This document shows, one piece after another, positions 1-10,566 of a stretch of 64,000 nucleotides of DNA (positions are counted from its first letter, which is position 1; every line of letters begins with the position of its first letter). The translations under genes were made by a program, and so were the position numbers. Source of the stretch: Pomphorhynchus laevis (lineage: Eukaryota > Acanthocephala > Palaeacanthocephala > Echinorhynchida > Pomphorhynchidae). The stretch is from positions 1 through 64,000 of the forward strand of contig WNNJ02002672.1 of the NCBI GenBank assembly GCA_012934845.2, written 5' to 3'. The notes beneath the pieces were generated by a model that was given only the letters and a program-made list of their open reading frames with translations, had not been told where the DNA came from and ran no database searches.

Positions 1-31
1 AAAGACGACAGAAATTTATTTAACGTTTCGA

Positions 32-59
32 ACTTACGTTATATACTTATAACGTAAGT
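32..59. repeat. 12-bp perfect inverted repeat (hairpin)
   Basis: ACTTACGTTATA at 32-43 is followed by a 4-nt loop and its exact complement at 48-59. The surrounding 1-100 contains an AACGTTTCGAAC stretch and a second TTCGAACTTATATA, resembling the terminal repeats of Penelope-like elements, but no coding part is attached. The window edge prevents seeing the rest. Confidence 0.6.
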
Positions 60-280
60 ATATACTTCGAACTTATATATAGTTATGAGCAACACTCGTA
101 AGTTTCTGGCATGGATTGTCTAGCAATGCGTTCATATATTTTTATCGTAAAACAGAAAACAGGCAAGACAAATATTTCTTTATTTTAACGCTTTGCTTCG
201 TCAGGAAAATTGTAAGCAGTTATAACTAAGACTTTTTTAAACAGTCCTATATATGATTTGTGGTCTACTATTAATTGGTA

Positions 281-487
281 TACGGGCTTCGATCTTTCCT
301 CGTCGCCGCCCCACTCGCCTGGAATCAGCTCTCTCGACGTCCGCTGTGCTCTCTCCTTTATCTCATTCAAATACCGCCTCCGTTCCCACCTTATCGACAC
401 ATGAATTAGATTTTTGTTCGCTTTTTTTCTTCGTGGTCATGTCAGCGGGCACTGGCACGCATTTGCCACATAAAAATAAAGCCTTTT
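281..487 (+). mobile_element. LINE-A 3' end fragment, 5' truncated
   Basis: This 0.2-kb piece matches the extreme 3' end of the LINE-A copies at 34600-34800 and 30650-30845: the codons for the C-terminal RT tail (a block ending in SxWN-like residues and a Leu-rich end), then the GTGGTCATGT stretch and the 3' hairpin. The hairpin at 445-460 is degenerate (GCGGGC against GCACGC). The terminal GCCACATAAAAATAAA retains the AATAAA. It is a dead fragment. Confidence 0.75.
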
Positions 488-674
488 TTATACGTGCTAC
501 TAATGATTTATAAAAATCGAAAGCACGAAATATTAATCCAGATGTCCAACTACTAAATAATATAAGTAACCATACGTTGGAAAAATATTAGTTGATAATA
601 TTCCATTGTAAAATTATTTCATTCCCTTAATTAAATATTAAGACATAGTGTTAAATATAAGTAATGAACAATAT

Positions 675-680
675 TTTATT
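675..680 (-). promoter_or_regulatory. Candidate poly(A) signal of the eIF4A-III gene
   Basis: On the minus strand AATAAA begins 8 nt after the stop codon of the helicase ORF. This is the nearest canonical signal. The downstream cleavage site cannot be placed from sequence alone, and the very short distance would give a short 3' UTR or points to another signal further down. Confidence 0.4.
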
Positions 681-687
681 TAACAAG

Positions 688-1917
688 TTAAACCAGATCC
701 GCAATGTTAACTGGCATTTCATCGATCTGTGTACTGTAGTACTGTTCAATATCTCTAAGAATTCGTACATCATCGTTTTTCGCAAAATTAATAGCAACTC
801 CTTTACGGCCAAATCTACCAGATCGCCCAATACGATGGATATACAATTCTCTGTTTGAGGGTAAATCATAGTTAACGACTAAAGAAACGGACGGTATATC
901 AATTCCGCGTGCCCATACGTCAGTAGTAATGAGAACTCTATGGGTGTATGCACGAAATTCCTTCATAATTTGATCACGTTCGGCTTGCTCCATGTCACCA
1001 TGCATTGAACAAACAGTAAAGTTAGCCTCGCGCATTTTCTCAGTTAGCCAATCGACTTTGCGTTTAGTATTACAAAATATTACTCCTTGAGTTATCGTTA
1101 ATGTATCATAGATATCACATAATGTATCAAATTTCCACTCTTCTCTTTCAACGGCGACGAAAAATTGCTTAATACCGTCTAATGTCAACTCGTCACGTTT
1201 AACGATAATTCGAATTGGGTCGGTCATAAACTTACTAGTCATTTCAAGAATTTCATGAGGTAGAGTAGCGCTAACCAATACCACTTGAGTGGCTGGCGGT
1301 AAGTATCTATATACATCGTAGATTTGCTCCTTAAACCCACGACTTAACATTTCATCGGCTTCATCAAGGATTAACGTCTTTATGCTTCTTGTTCGTAGAC
1401 ATTTACGCTTTATCATATCAATCACACGACCGGGAGTTCCGCTCACTATATGTTGACCATAGTCCAACTTTTTCATATCTTCACCAACGTTTGTTCCACC
1501 TATACAAGCATGGCATTGAATACTCATAAAGTCACCCAAAGCTAGAATTACTCTTTGAATTTGAACAGCTAACTCTCTAGTTGGTGATAATATTAAACAC
1601 TGTGTTTCACGTCGTTCAACTTCAGTTCTTTGTAGAACAGCTAATGACAAAGCAGCAGTTTTGCCAGTCCCGGATTGACTTTGTGCGATCACATCTCGAC
1701 CTTGGATAATAGGCTTTATGGCACGCTGCTGAATAGCACTTGGGCGTGTATATGAAAAAGCAAAGACACCTCGAAGTAGATCTTCACGTAAACGCAAGGA
1801 TTCGAATGTCGGATACACCTCTAAATCCTCACTAGTAACAAAGTCCTGGGCGGCTTCGTCGTCTTCGCTAACATCAATATTTTCAGTGTTTGTTCTAATT
1901 TCTGAAACTCTATGCAT
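688..1917 (-). CDS. eIF4A3: DEAD-box RNA helicase, eIF4A-III (exon junction complex core)
   Basis: A single uninterrupted ORF of 409 residues, the usual length of eIF4A-III (about 411 in vertebrates). eIF4A-III is the ATP-dependent RNA clamp of the exon junction complex, working in the nucleus and carried with mRNA to the cytoplasm. Visible motifs in order: aromatic and Q motif ([13 protein letters not shown], 52-64), motif [11 protein letters not shown] (78-87), PTRELA (112-117), TPGR (161-164), DEAD (185-188), SAT (216-218), [10 protein letters not shown] (331-340), [10 protein letters not shown] (361-370). The C-terminus [11 protein letters not shown] fits eIF4A-III rather than eIF4A-I/II. 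All catalytic residues are present and no intron is seen. Upstream of the ATG the minus strand reads TTATTGTAG 19 nt before the start, a possible splice acceptor for a 5' UTR exon. Its neighbours are LINE debris on both sides. Confidence 0.95.
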   Translation of the reverse strand: MHRVSEIRTNTENIDVSEDDEAAQDFVTSEDLEVYPTFESLRLREDLLRGVFAFSYTRPSAIQQRAIKPIIQGRDVIAQSQSGTGKTAALSLAVLQRTEVERRETQCLILSPTRELAVQIQRVILALGDFMSIQCHACIGGTNVGEDMKKLDYGQHIVSGTPGRVIDMIKRKCLRTRSIKTLILDEADEMLSRGFKEQIYDVYRYLPPATQVVLVSATLPHEILEMTSKFMTDPIRIIVKRDELTLDGIKQFFVAVEREEWKFDTLCDIYDTLTITQGVIFCNTKRKVDWLTEKMREANFTVCSMHGDMEQAERDQIMKEFRAYTHRVLITTDVWARGIDIPSVSLVVNYDLPSNRELYIHRIGRSGRFGRKGVAINFAKNDDVRILRDIEQYYSTQIDEMPVNIADLV

Positions 1918-2269
1918 CTAGCTTTTCAGATCTACAATAACAATAGAAACGTTAATAAACGATATGATTTAACATGTTACGATAATAATTCCTTTATTTA
2001 AGAACAATCAACTATATTAGCTTGTAAAAAATAATGTATTAAAAAATAATATTGATACGATATTAAAAATAAAATCATCAAGAATCAAACATACTAGTTT
2101 TCGTGTATAATCTTTAATATAATGAGAAGACCAGAAATAAACGCCAACAAACTTTTGTCCATTGATTATTCGCTATTGATTTAATAACATTGCTATCTAA
2201 CAAATAAGTCATAGAAAAAGATGATCTAAAGTGAATGATTTGAAAATTTTTGGCAAATCGATTAATCAA
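1918..2269. other. AT-rich intergenic sequence, no gene seen
   Basis: This is the region upstream of the eIF4A-III gene and may hold its promoter and 5' UTR. I see no clear core-promoter motif and no ORF with recognisable content. Confidence 0.5.
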
Positions 2270-2350
2270 CTTAAATTTGAAGAAAGCTGGCAACACAAAA
2301 TTTATTTAACCGAATATTTCGATGCCTAGCTGGCATCATCAGCAGCAATC
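2270..2350 (-). repeat. Penelope-type terminal repeat remnant
   Basis: On the minus strand this reads CTGATGATGCC, a short loop, GGCATCGAAATATTCGG and then TTAAATAAATTTTG. This is the kind of terminal sequence (stem plus CGAAA plus AAATAAA) seen at ends of Penelope-like elements. The same sequence recurs in the inverted repeat at 2685-2822. No coding region is attached. Confidence 0.45.
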
Positions 2351-2684
2351 TAGATTGTGTACGCAACTTTAAGTATAAATTTTTAAATTGTCAGCAAACT
2401 TTTTAGATAAAATGTCTAAATTAAATTAAATAAAACTAAATTAAATAAAACTTAAATCTATGGATAAAATGTCTACGTTTTTAGGTAACAACTAAATTAA
2501 ATAACACTTAAATATATCCACACAGCCGCTCGTATACTATTAGGACTCCGCCGCTCTGATCATATTTTTACCATCGATTGCTTCTCAATTAGCTGAGCAT
2601 TTCTCAATGCAACACAATGAGCTTATATTTCTTGTTTTTAGTTATCGTGCATCCAACTCACCATCCTAAACTTCTTTTCTACGT

Positions 2685-2822
2685 TAAAATTTGAAGAAAG
2701 ATGGCAAAAACCATCGCAAAATTTATTTAATCGAATATTTCGATACCTAGCTGGCATCATCAGGCATCGAAATATTCGGTAAAATAAATTTTGTAATGGT
2801 TTTTGCCATCTTTCTTTAAATT
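2685..2822. repeat. Inverted repeat of a Penelope-type terminus
   Basis: Arms at about 2685-2747 and 2762-2822 are imperfect inverted copies of one another (AAATTTAAGAAGAAAGATGG on one side, its complement on the other), separated by TAGCTGGCATCATCA. The arms contain the same CGAATATTTCGAT unit as the repeat at 2270-2350. Two terminal repeats head to head is a usual Penelope-like arrangement, so I read this as a remnant of such ends. Confidence 0.5.
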
Positions 2823-3289
2823 TAAATGTGATCACACCGTCGCATTCCTCATTCAAATTCAATTTAATCAACTTAAATTTTGCATTTATGTGACTACAAT
2901 CAGCTGTAAAAAAGTTTATATGCAATTAGTTTTAAAAGACGCTCATCAAATTAAGACAATTAGCAATATTTTCAAAACATGATTTTTTCAACAGAAGTGA
3001 AAAAATCACGTGATCGAACTATTTTTTTAATTGAAAGGAACACAGTATAATATACAACACCATTGCGCAAACGTCGGAATTAAGAAAAATAAAATACAAA
3101 AATGGCGCTAATAAGCCGACAATAATTGATCAATTATTTTGAAAGTGAAACTATGTAAAATTCAAGTTCAATAATTCGCTTATTAGTAAAATTTAGAAAT
3201 GATTACATAAATTGTTACGAATTGTTATAAATAAAATCTCCATAACAATTTAGACAAAATCAAAAGTGATAATTTGAGATTAGAGGGCA
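2823..3289. other. AT-rich intergenic sequence, nothing recognised
   Basis: No ORF with recognisable content and no repeat shared with the rest of the window that I could see. Confidence 0.4.
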
Positions 3290-4200
3290 CCGGCCGACTT
3301 AATGAAGCAGACGCCGTTGCCCAAACACACCGCCACGCTCATTCGATGCAAAATCCAGTTAAAAGAGCGCGGTTCTCAGGGCTGTACGCCTTAGTTTAAT
3401 ATCCGGCTGTATCAGGAACGCTGTCGCTTCTGGCCCTAGTATGCCCAGCTATTCCACACCCCCGGGCGTATGCGAGTATTGCTGATCGTCGAGATTTCGG
3501 TATTTATTCGACTAAAGTTATTTCGCATTAGCCGCGACTGCGCCTGCAGAAGACACGGCGGGAGCAACGTGGCTGGCAGCAAATGTGTTGGGACAACTGA
3601 AATACCATGCACGAATTTTACCGGATTCATAGGGAATAGCGCCGCTCTAATGGGCCGCTTTCAATCTTCACGAGCAAGGCATGTTGGCTCAAGGCGAGAC
3701 GGGATTCAGCAGCGACGAGCGATATTCGAAACAACTCGTTTATTGCGGCGTGGCGGATGAAGCGGATTTGTCTTTGCGACGGCCGATAGCGTTGGAGCTG
3801 TTTTTCGGAATTCTCCAAATACAGCGGTACTGTTCGTGGCAATAAGCACCGATCATAACAGCAACTGCGGTAGAGAGATACTGATCTTCTAAGCGGGTGC
3901 TAATGGAGGTGAAAGGCAACGCCTCGAAAAATTTACGAGACCATGGTAAAGTAACAGCTATTAGCAAGCTCGCAATTCTGGAGTCGTCGCAACGTCCTAC
4001 ACGTGTCGATAGACCGAGTCAAAATATGCATCCGCCCATCGTTTCTGAAATGTTGGTTCCGATTAAATGGTTGCATGAAATTATACACTTTATCTGCTCG
4101 ATGCAATGACGAAGTCCGGATCTGGAAAGTCCGAATGAAAATAATAGAAATTCCGCTGCAGTCTGCTGATAAACGGGTTACGACACACACAAACGCGCAA
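3290..4200 (-). pseudogene. C-element RT protein, C-terminal tail, frameshifted
   Basis: Three minus-strand frames must be combined to read it. One frame (from about 3967) gives EALPFTSISTRLEDQYLSTA and AVMIGAYCHEQYRCIW. The next gives IRHAAINELFRISLVAAESRL. A third gives FSCPNTFAASHVAPAVSSAG and NKYRNLDDQQYSHTP. From memory of the family, these blocks in this order match the C-terminal part of a widespread metazoan RT-containing repeat protein (LDDxxLRxAVALRLG, then RHAxLNDLI, then CPDTFAASH). At least two frameshifts and several stops make it a dead copy. Its base composition is clearly more GC-rich than its flanks, as in the C copies at 8505-9136 and 58401-60524. Confidence 0.6.
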
Positions 4201-4259
4201 AAGCGAATGCCACAAATTCTTACTGTTAGAAACCTATTTATTATTCAAAATATAATTAT

Positions 4260-4880
4260 TATTCATTGAATACATTTATATACTCGGGGTTACCGAGAAC
4301 TTCTCCAGGTCCCGGATCAGGGATTATCATTGAGATATCAAGACTAGCTGCGGCATAAGCGGTATACAATACTAATGAAAAAGCAGTCGTCTACAATCAG
4401 CGGCGAATTCGAGACTGATTCGATGAGAAAAGGGATAACATTTTATTTTCTGTTAAATGTCATACTCACATCGGGATCATGGCTTATTGACATAAGAAGG
4501 CAGTCTTGCCATCAAATATTGACTGTCAAATTGCTCGCATTAGTCATAGATTTCTAAAATAATAGAGACATCCAGCGGATGGGTCAGGAAAACATTCAGA
4601 ATAAGCCTGGAAAATTTTTCTAGATATGTAATCTTTATACTTACCAAGCTGGGTTGGCGAACCTATAGCGAATTTTGGATGAGCATGATAAAATAAGTTG
4701 CAAAAGACAATGTAAAATTTACTAAGACTATTGACTGCTGAGGTTTTTTCGATTTCTTTTCCTAATTGCGTTTGCATCGCATTTTGTATTTCTGTATTTG
4801 TGCTCGATATCCTTATAGCTTTAAAACCATTATAATAAATGATTACATCACAATCCTTATAATTTTTATATATTAATTCT
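4260..4880 (-). other. Possible exons of an unidentified host gene
   Basis: On the minus strand an open stretch (4777 to about 4644) encodes GKEIEKTSAVNSLSKFYIVF followed by a Cys/His/Phe segment, then a strong splice-donor-like GGTAAGTATAAAG. A candidate acceptor TTTTCCAG lies 38 nt on. Further down, about 4376 to 4270 encodes SLDISMIIPDPGPGEVLGNP and ends EYINVFNE before tandem stops, preceded by a TTTCATTAG acceptor-like site. I could not join the pieces into one frame and recognise no family. It may be a decayed or mis-sampled gene. Confidence 0.2.
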
Positions 4881-5420
4881 TATATATCAATATCTATCAA
4901 TATATACTTATCAATATATCTTATATTTTAATTCAATATATCTTATATATTATAAATATATCTTATATATCCTTTAATAGATGCTTATTTATCTATTGAC
5001 TAGTTGCTAGGTCACACAAGGTGACTTTCGCATTGAATACCAGCTGCATAAGCCTTCCTTCATGATATCCAATTCCATACACCCTGACTACTAACGGCAC
5101 CATTGCCACAGTCGTTTTGGCGACGCGTTTTCCTCTAACGGAGCTCATCAGTACCGTGACTACAATAATCATCCGTAGGCATATTAACACACGCTTAAAC
5201 AGTGTTCAAAGCTTGAAAAGCAGAACTACCCTTAATCTTAATCATCAGAGAGAATGTAGCATAAGTTCTCTGCATGGAAGTGCGTATTGCAGTTTAACCT
5301 TGCATCATGTACTAAATTCCTTTTGATAAAAATGATGTTTTACAGGGACACCTTAAAGTGTACAATTATATAAAATATAATTTGATGTTACACCTGCCAT
5401 GGGACACCCAATTGTGTACT
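4881..5420. other. AT-rich repeat tract and unassigned sequence
   Basis: About 4850-4980 is a low-complexity run of ATATCTTATAT-like units. From 4990 to 5420 I see no recognisable gene. Confidence 0.4.
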
Positions 5421-5423
5421 TAT

Positions 5424-6550
5424 AAAAAAGATTTATTTTTAAGTGGCAAATGCGTGCCGGCACACGCTTACATGACCACAACAACAAAAAGCAAAAATCT
5501 AAATAATGTGTCGAGGAGGTGGGTACGGAGGCGGCATTTGAATGTGATAAAGGAGAGAGCGCGGCGGACGTCGAGAGGGAGCTGATTCCAGGCGAGTGGG
5601 GCGGCAACGAGGAAGGATCGGAGACCGTAGTTGTTAGAGTAATTGGGAACGTGGAGTAAGAAGGAATTACGGGAACGCAGCGTTTGAGAGGTGGGACGAG
5701 TATCGTATAAGAAAGGGAGGTTAATGAATGATGGGGAGCCGACAGCGATGATACCAAAAGTTACGAGAAGAAAGCGGAGTTATCTGCGGATGTGGATGGT
5801 GGGCCAGGAGAGTTAGGCAAGATATGTGGATGCGCGGTCAAATCGAGGGAGACGTAGGAGCACTCAAACGGCAGAGTTGATGATGCGTTGTAGGGGTAGG
5901 ATGATGGATTTTGAAGAATTGGCGAAAAGGCTGAGGCAGTAATCGATTTTAGGGAAAAGAAGCGATGCAAGAAGATACATACAGAAACGGAAGTCGATAA
6001 GAGAGGCAGATACGGTGGATGTCACGTAGAATTAAGTTAGACGAGCGCACCTTGTCGCGGAAGAAGGGTTTAAGGGAAAGGTGATCATCTAAATTGAATC
6101 ATAACAAAGTGAGATTGTGGACTATGGGGATGATGGATGAGGCAAAATATACAGTGGGAGAAGATATGTTTGGTTGACGGGCGAGGATCCGCATTATTTT
6201 GGACTTGTCTGGTTTAGAACGATACGAACATATGGGAGACGCTTGTAGATAGAAGAAAGACATTTGGAGAAAAAAATTACGATATCTTGCATGTGATGGG
6301 TGGGTGCATGAGCGCATATGAGGATGTCATAGGCGTATTGCACGACGTTAAAGGAGTAAGGTTTGATAAACGGAGAGAGATCGCCAAGCAGAAGAGAGAA
6401 TAGCAGAAGACCTAGGACTGAACCTTGTGGGACCCCGCAAAAGATAGGGATGGGAGGGGAGGATGATGAATTAGAACAGACGCGAAAGGAACGGTCGGAT
6501 AGATATAAAGCAAGCCATGCTACGAGGAAGGAAGAAAAGCCGTAATCATA
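5424..6550 (-). mobile_element. LINE-A copy, 5' truncated and decayed
   Basis: Reading on the minus strand from 6550 down, it covers the second half of the LINE-A RT (thumb and C-terminal region) and the 3' UTR. It aligns block by block with 49030-50120: a CAAGGTTCAG-like GVPQGS region near 6430, the region before the YADD box near 6320, the LRDIRRIR block near 6010 and the RLDYCLSL-like block near 5940. Many substitutions and indels destroy the frame. The 3' hairpin at 5451-5467 (GCGTGCCGGCACACGC) keeps most of its stem. It ends in a run of As on the plus strand (T-run in element sense), as other LINE-A copies do. Confidence 0.8.
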
Positions 6551-6762
6551 ACGAAGCTCAATCTATAACCATGCCGAATAAGAAAACTGAAATGCTCAGA
6601 GAAATCTAGCGCGACTTTCAATAAAAATTGAAAGTCGTTAAAAATTGAAAGACATTAAAAATTAAATATATTATATTTATATAAATTTAGAATTAAAAAT
6701 TGAAATTTAAAATAAAAATAATTTTTTTTTGAGAACATTGCATTCGTGTCTTTTTAGATTAC
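6551..6762. other. AT-rich spacer, nothing recognised
   Basis: Includes short AAAATTGAAAG repeats near 6610-6660; no gene seen. Confidence 0.4.
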
Positions 6763-6970
6763 AGCGGTGATTGAGGGAGAACATTATAGACATGAGAAGT
6801 ATTTTTATTGAATAAAAATTGTTGAGCTTTCAACCACCAAGGCCATTATCAAGGTTATCAAGGTCACCACCAAGGCTATTATGATAATGGCCTTGGTGGT
6901 CGAAAGCTCAACAATTTTTATTCAATAAAAATACTTCTCATGTCTATAATGTTCTCCCGCAATCACCGCT
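6763..6970. repeat. 89-bp inverted repeat, Penelope-type terminal pair
   Basis: Arms 6763-6851 and 6882-6970 are inverted copies with two mismatches that I can see, separated by 30 nt. Each arm contains TTGAGCTTTCRACCACCAAG and an AATAAAAAT stretch. In the outward direction each arm reads GATAATGGCC, GGTGGTCGAAAGC, then the AATAAA-like end, a layout like that of the 2270-2350 repeat. I infer two head-to-head terminal repeats of a Penelope-like or related element whose coding part is gone. Confidence 0.7.
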
Positions 6971-7369
6971 TTAATAAATTTTTATGAAATAAATTTTTTT
7001 TTAAAAGTTTCCATGAAAATACTAATACAAACAAAAAATATAATGTATATATTAAAAATTAATATTTTATGAATTAATCTGAAACCACCCAAGATAAAAG
7101 TCAATGTTAAAGCTTTTATAGTATGAGATAGTCATGATTTAGTCAAATAGTGACAAAACCAATTACACAAAATATTAAGAAACCTACCGATAATGATACA
7201 AGTTGTAATAATAAATTTAATAAATTTATTTATTTAGAAAATAAATCTGATCATTTTGCAGTAAGGGTTAAATATTCGTGGTTATAACTACTTACATTAA
7301 AATAATTTTCTTGATAATACCAAACTACTTACACAAAGCTATAAGTATCGATCAACTGATTACAACAAT
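6971..7369. other. AT-rich intergenic sequence, nothing recognised
   Basis: No recognisable ORF or shared repeat. Confidence 0.4.
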
Positions 7370-7483
7370 CGCAATTGACGAAACATTCCAATTAACGAAA
7401 CATTCCATAATAAAATTGTCTTGGTTTTAAATACTTACAAAATTCGTCGAGCTGCAAAATCGGTCAAACCAGCGAACAGCAAC
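7370..7483 (+). mobile_element. 5' end fragment of a C element
   Basis: The sequence CAATTGACGAAACATTCC followed by the stretch around AAATACTTACAAAATTCGTC and GAGCTGCAAAATCG matches 58380-58480, the 5' part of the C element at 58240-60524. Only about two of the 17-bp repeat units are present here, against about nine there. The element resumes at about 8505 after a LINE-A fragment. Confidence 0.7.
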
Positions 7484-8496
7484 TGAGACCAGGATTGTCA
7501 ACCGATCGGATATACCAGGATCGAAAATGGACAGTGAGGTGTAAGCAGCAAAATGATCGGGAACAGCGATGGTGTCGAGTGCCCGCCAAGGACATGTGTG
7601 GGGGCAGTGGAGATGGGTTTGTAGTTGTAGTTGGATAGAATGTTGATGAACCGGATGGACTCGTGGAAGAGGGGCGGTCAAGGCGGATGTTGAAATAACC
7701 AAGAACGATTAAAGGGATTGAGGACAAAGAACAGTGGGACAGAAGGTCAGCGAGTTCAATAAAAAATAAGGAGGTAGGAGCAGATGAACCAGGACGGTAT
7801 ACAATGGCGATATCTAGAATGATCGTGTTAGAATAACGACAAGTGAGCAGTTTAAAATAGCAAGGACTGAAAGGCGGAGTGATTTTGCGAATAGATGCGG
7901 GGTGACGGGCGAATGCGACAATGCCGCCATGATTAGAGAATTTAGAAATGGATGAGCTGAGGAGGCGAGCGGATTCGATCAGTGAGAACCGGCAGAGAGC
8001 AAATGACAGATGGAGAGGTTGTTGGAATACGAGTGCCAGGATTCGGTGAAGCAGAAGATATCGATGGTTGCTTGGTAAATAGGTTGATGATGAGATCGGA
8101 TGTATTGAGAATATATCTAGTGTTGAGAAGCCCGAGGCGGAAAACGTGTGTGGTGGTGATAGGGGCTAGTGGAGAATACACATAGGGGAGATAAAGCGCC
8201 ATCGAATTTTGGGCGGGTGTGGACAACTTGAAAATTTCCGTTTGTTTCGGGTGGAGAGAGATGTTTCGCCGTTTTCCTCACGACGTCGTTTTTCGATGCG
8301 GGCAGATGATAGTTGAGCGATTTCGGAGGGATTGCGATCGGGGAAATGCGAGTGGTTGAAGAGGACATGAGTCTGAATCGTTAAGGGAGGACAGAGGACG
8401 CGTGAGAGCGATGCTTGAAAACAATTTTTAGGAGAGGGGGCTGGGAAGGATTAGATTGAGAAGATTTGTTTAGGCGGATGAATGCGACAGAAGAGT
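7484..8496 (-). mobile_element. Internal LINE-A fragment (ORF1 end plus endonuclease)
   Basis: On the minus strand this is the ORF1 C-terminal region, the ORF1/ORF2 overlap (near 8195) and most of the endonuclease domain. It is collinear with 51270-52060 and 43050-43935. Recognisable are the LLNTRxIL block, the TESWHSDS block and the GDFNIRLD-like block (as YFNIRLDRPSS in a shifted frame). Frames are broken. Neither the RT nor the 3' end is present, so it is not a simple 5'-truncated insertion; a deletion or rearrangement must have removed the 3' part. It separates two parts of a C element. Confidence 0.75.
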
Positions 8497-8504
8497 AATT
8501 TTCG

Positions 8505-9136
8505 AGTGATTCGAAGAATCTCGCGCGCGGCTAGGCCAGCTGTAGCCAGCTCCCTCACTCGCACGTTAATAGCGGTCGTATCAGATCGTTCAGCGGTAGA
8601 CGCCTGTTTGCCTTACTGACATTCGCTAAGTCGGTACTTCATTTTTTAAGTGATTTATCTGGCAAAAACGCAACAGGCCATTGGTCGTAGGCGAGTAAAA
8701 TAAAAGAGGCTTTCATGCTCCATCCTATCATTATCCTTGTACTCCAAAGCGTACTTGAAAGAAAGAAACAGAACTAACTGCCTCACCCAAGCAAATCTGC
8801 CAAGAGTTGGCCTGCCGATAGTCTCTGCGAAAGAGTTTCAAAAAAATAAAGATGATGTTCGGGGTGCTGTTCGGCTCTGGTGCATCGACGAACAATTCGT
8901 TATGCCCAACTTTGAGACATTGCAACAGTTAAAGCATATGCACCCAGCGAAAATGTTTAGAGCAGCATGCGAGCCGGATTATTGTGAAACAAGTCAAACG
9001 GGCGATGCTAGAGACTCCATTACTGTCGTCTCGCGCGGATCAGTCTCAAACGCCATTGGTTCGTTCTCAAACGCCTCTGCTGGTGGTACAGACGGTCTTA
9101 GCCCAGTTCATCTCAAGGATCTGGTGTCAGTGAGCA
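8505..9136 (+). pseudogene. C-element protein, N-terminal to pre-RT region
   Basis: The longest open part (8737-9136) encodes RGAVRLWCIDEQFVMPNFET, a PAKMFRAA-like segment after frameshifting, and SNASAGGTDGLSPVHLKDLV. The last is the GPDGLxPxHLKDLL block just before the fingers of this RT family. The whole stretch is collinear with 59035-59660, including the upstream region with GCGCGGCTAGGCCAGCTGTA in both. Stops and shifts remain. The frame is cut at about 9136 by the LINE-B insertion, and the C element continues at 13617. Confidence 0.7.
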
Positions 9137-9138
9137 GA

Positions 9139-9196
9139 ATTATTCCTGTCAGTTCCAGATTATTCCTGTCAGTTCCAGATTATTCCTGTCAGTTCC
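9139..9196 (+). repeat. 20-bp tandem repeat, about three copies, LINE-B 5' end
   Basis: The unit ATTATTCCTGTCAGTTCCAG is repeated at 9139, 9159 and 9179 (last copy partial). It sits directly at the 5' boundary of the LINE-B copy, just before a GCTCGCTACGCTCGCGG stretch and about 45 nt before the ORF1 start. It may be a 5' UTR monomer array or an insertion scar. Confidence 0.7.
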
Positions 9197-9241
9197 GCTC
9201 GCTACGCTCGCGGATTGAGCTCAATCTATCGATAAAAGGTC

Positions 9242-10566
9242 ATGCCTAAAAAAGCGCGATCTCAGATCCCTGTTCCTGATCAAGAATCTTCCACATCGGA
9301 ATGCAATGATGGTTATACCAGCTTCGAAGTTGGATGCGATTCCAAAGATTGTGATGTATGGACACTTGTTCGTGTTAAAATATCCGACCACTCGGTGTAT
9401 AAACGTAAACAGTTCACATGCGGTTTTTGTACATCAGTACGACTACTACAGTTATCCTGCTCATCTACTCCTGTATCACACACGACTACACAGACCAATG
9501 CTGTTTTAGATGTTTCCCTCTCATCAACACCTGACTTCGCATCATATAATCCCATTATTGAACCTTCTCTCACACACACTCCTCGTTCAACTACGTACCA
9601 AACTTCCATTAATCTTTCTCATTCTAACAATGCTAACGGTAAAGCTTTTCATCTCGTACCTCCTCTTTCGTATTCCTCCCCCAATCTAAATAAATCTCAA
9701 ACTTCTTTATTCTCTTCACGTACTTCTTACTCGACCTCCCACGTATCACTTCCAATAATTTACATCATTCCGTAAAAATCATTTCCAGCAACATTTCCGA
9801 TCAACTGATTCAACACTCCATTCCTGCCACTCATGCCCCAACCTATCTTAATTCTCCTTACTTTATCTCCCACGTAACACTTCCAAATAATTTACATCCT
9901 TCATTTAAAATCATCTCCAGTCACATCTCTAATCACCCGATTCAACACCCCGCTCCTGTCACACTTGCTCCAACCAATATTAATTCTTTATCAAGCACCC
10001 CTGTCATTTCCACTTCTATCTGCTCATCTGCCTCGACTCCTACCAGCTCTGTCCGTCCACCACTTCCACGAAATCGTTTTCCTTCGCGCGATCGCTGTAT
10101 AATCATATCAAACTTAAAGCTTTCCGAATATGCTTCTCCACAATCTCGCGTCGATGATGATGTATCTGCTTTCAGGTCTATCCTAGCAACCATTCTTCCT
10201 GATGATAACCCATCCCTCTTCAATAATATCGCTCCTGTATCCTTTATTCGTTTAAACAAATCCACTAAATCCAATCATCTCAGTCCTCCACTCCTAAAAA
10301 TCGTTTTCCGACATAGTTCACATGCCTCTTCTGTACTCTCCCAACGCTTTAAACTTCTTACCACTTCATCTACTTGCCGTATCTTTCCTGACCGCTCCCC
10401 TTCTGATATCGCTCAGCTCAATTTAGCTCGCATTGAGAAACATCGACGTGAAACAAACGGCGAGTCATCCTTATCTATACGTCAAATCAACGGAAATTTT
10501 CACGTTGTACACACAAGGCCAAAAATTCGATGGCGTCCCATCTCTCCCGCTTGTCTTCTTCGCTAG
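9242..10566 (+). pseudogene. LINE-B ORF1 protein, one frameshift
   Basis: ORF1 of an L2/CR1-like element, presumably the RNA-binding chaperone of the RNP. It starts at ATG 9242. Domains in order: a basic N-terminus; a Cys/Trp half-finger (VGCDSKDCDVWT followed by FTCGFCTS); a long Ser/Thr/Pro-rich linker; an RRM-like block starting SRDRCIIISNLKL in a second frame and continuing through LLKIVFRHSS; and a basic C-terminus ending RWRPISPACLLR. The first frame ends at 9775. Comparison of two copies of an internal 132-bp tandem duplication (about 9740 and 9872) shows that one A is missing in the first, which explains the shift into the frame that runs to 10566. The last 37 nt overlap ORF2, as in LINE-A. 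Confidence 0.75.

Noticed and set aside
3470-4269. Plus-strand ORFs of 70 to 96 residues
   Set aside because: They lie opposite the C-element coding blocks read on the minus strand and show no family features.
8737-9249. 170-residue ORF as a complete gene
   Set aside because: It is a chance run from C-element coding sequence into the LINE-B 5' repeat.
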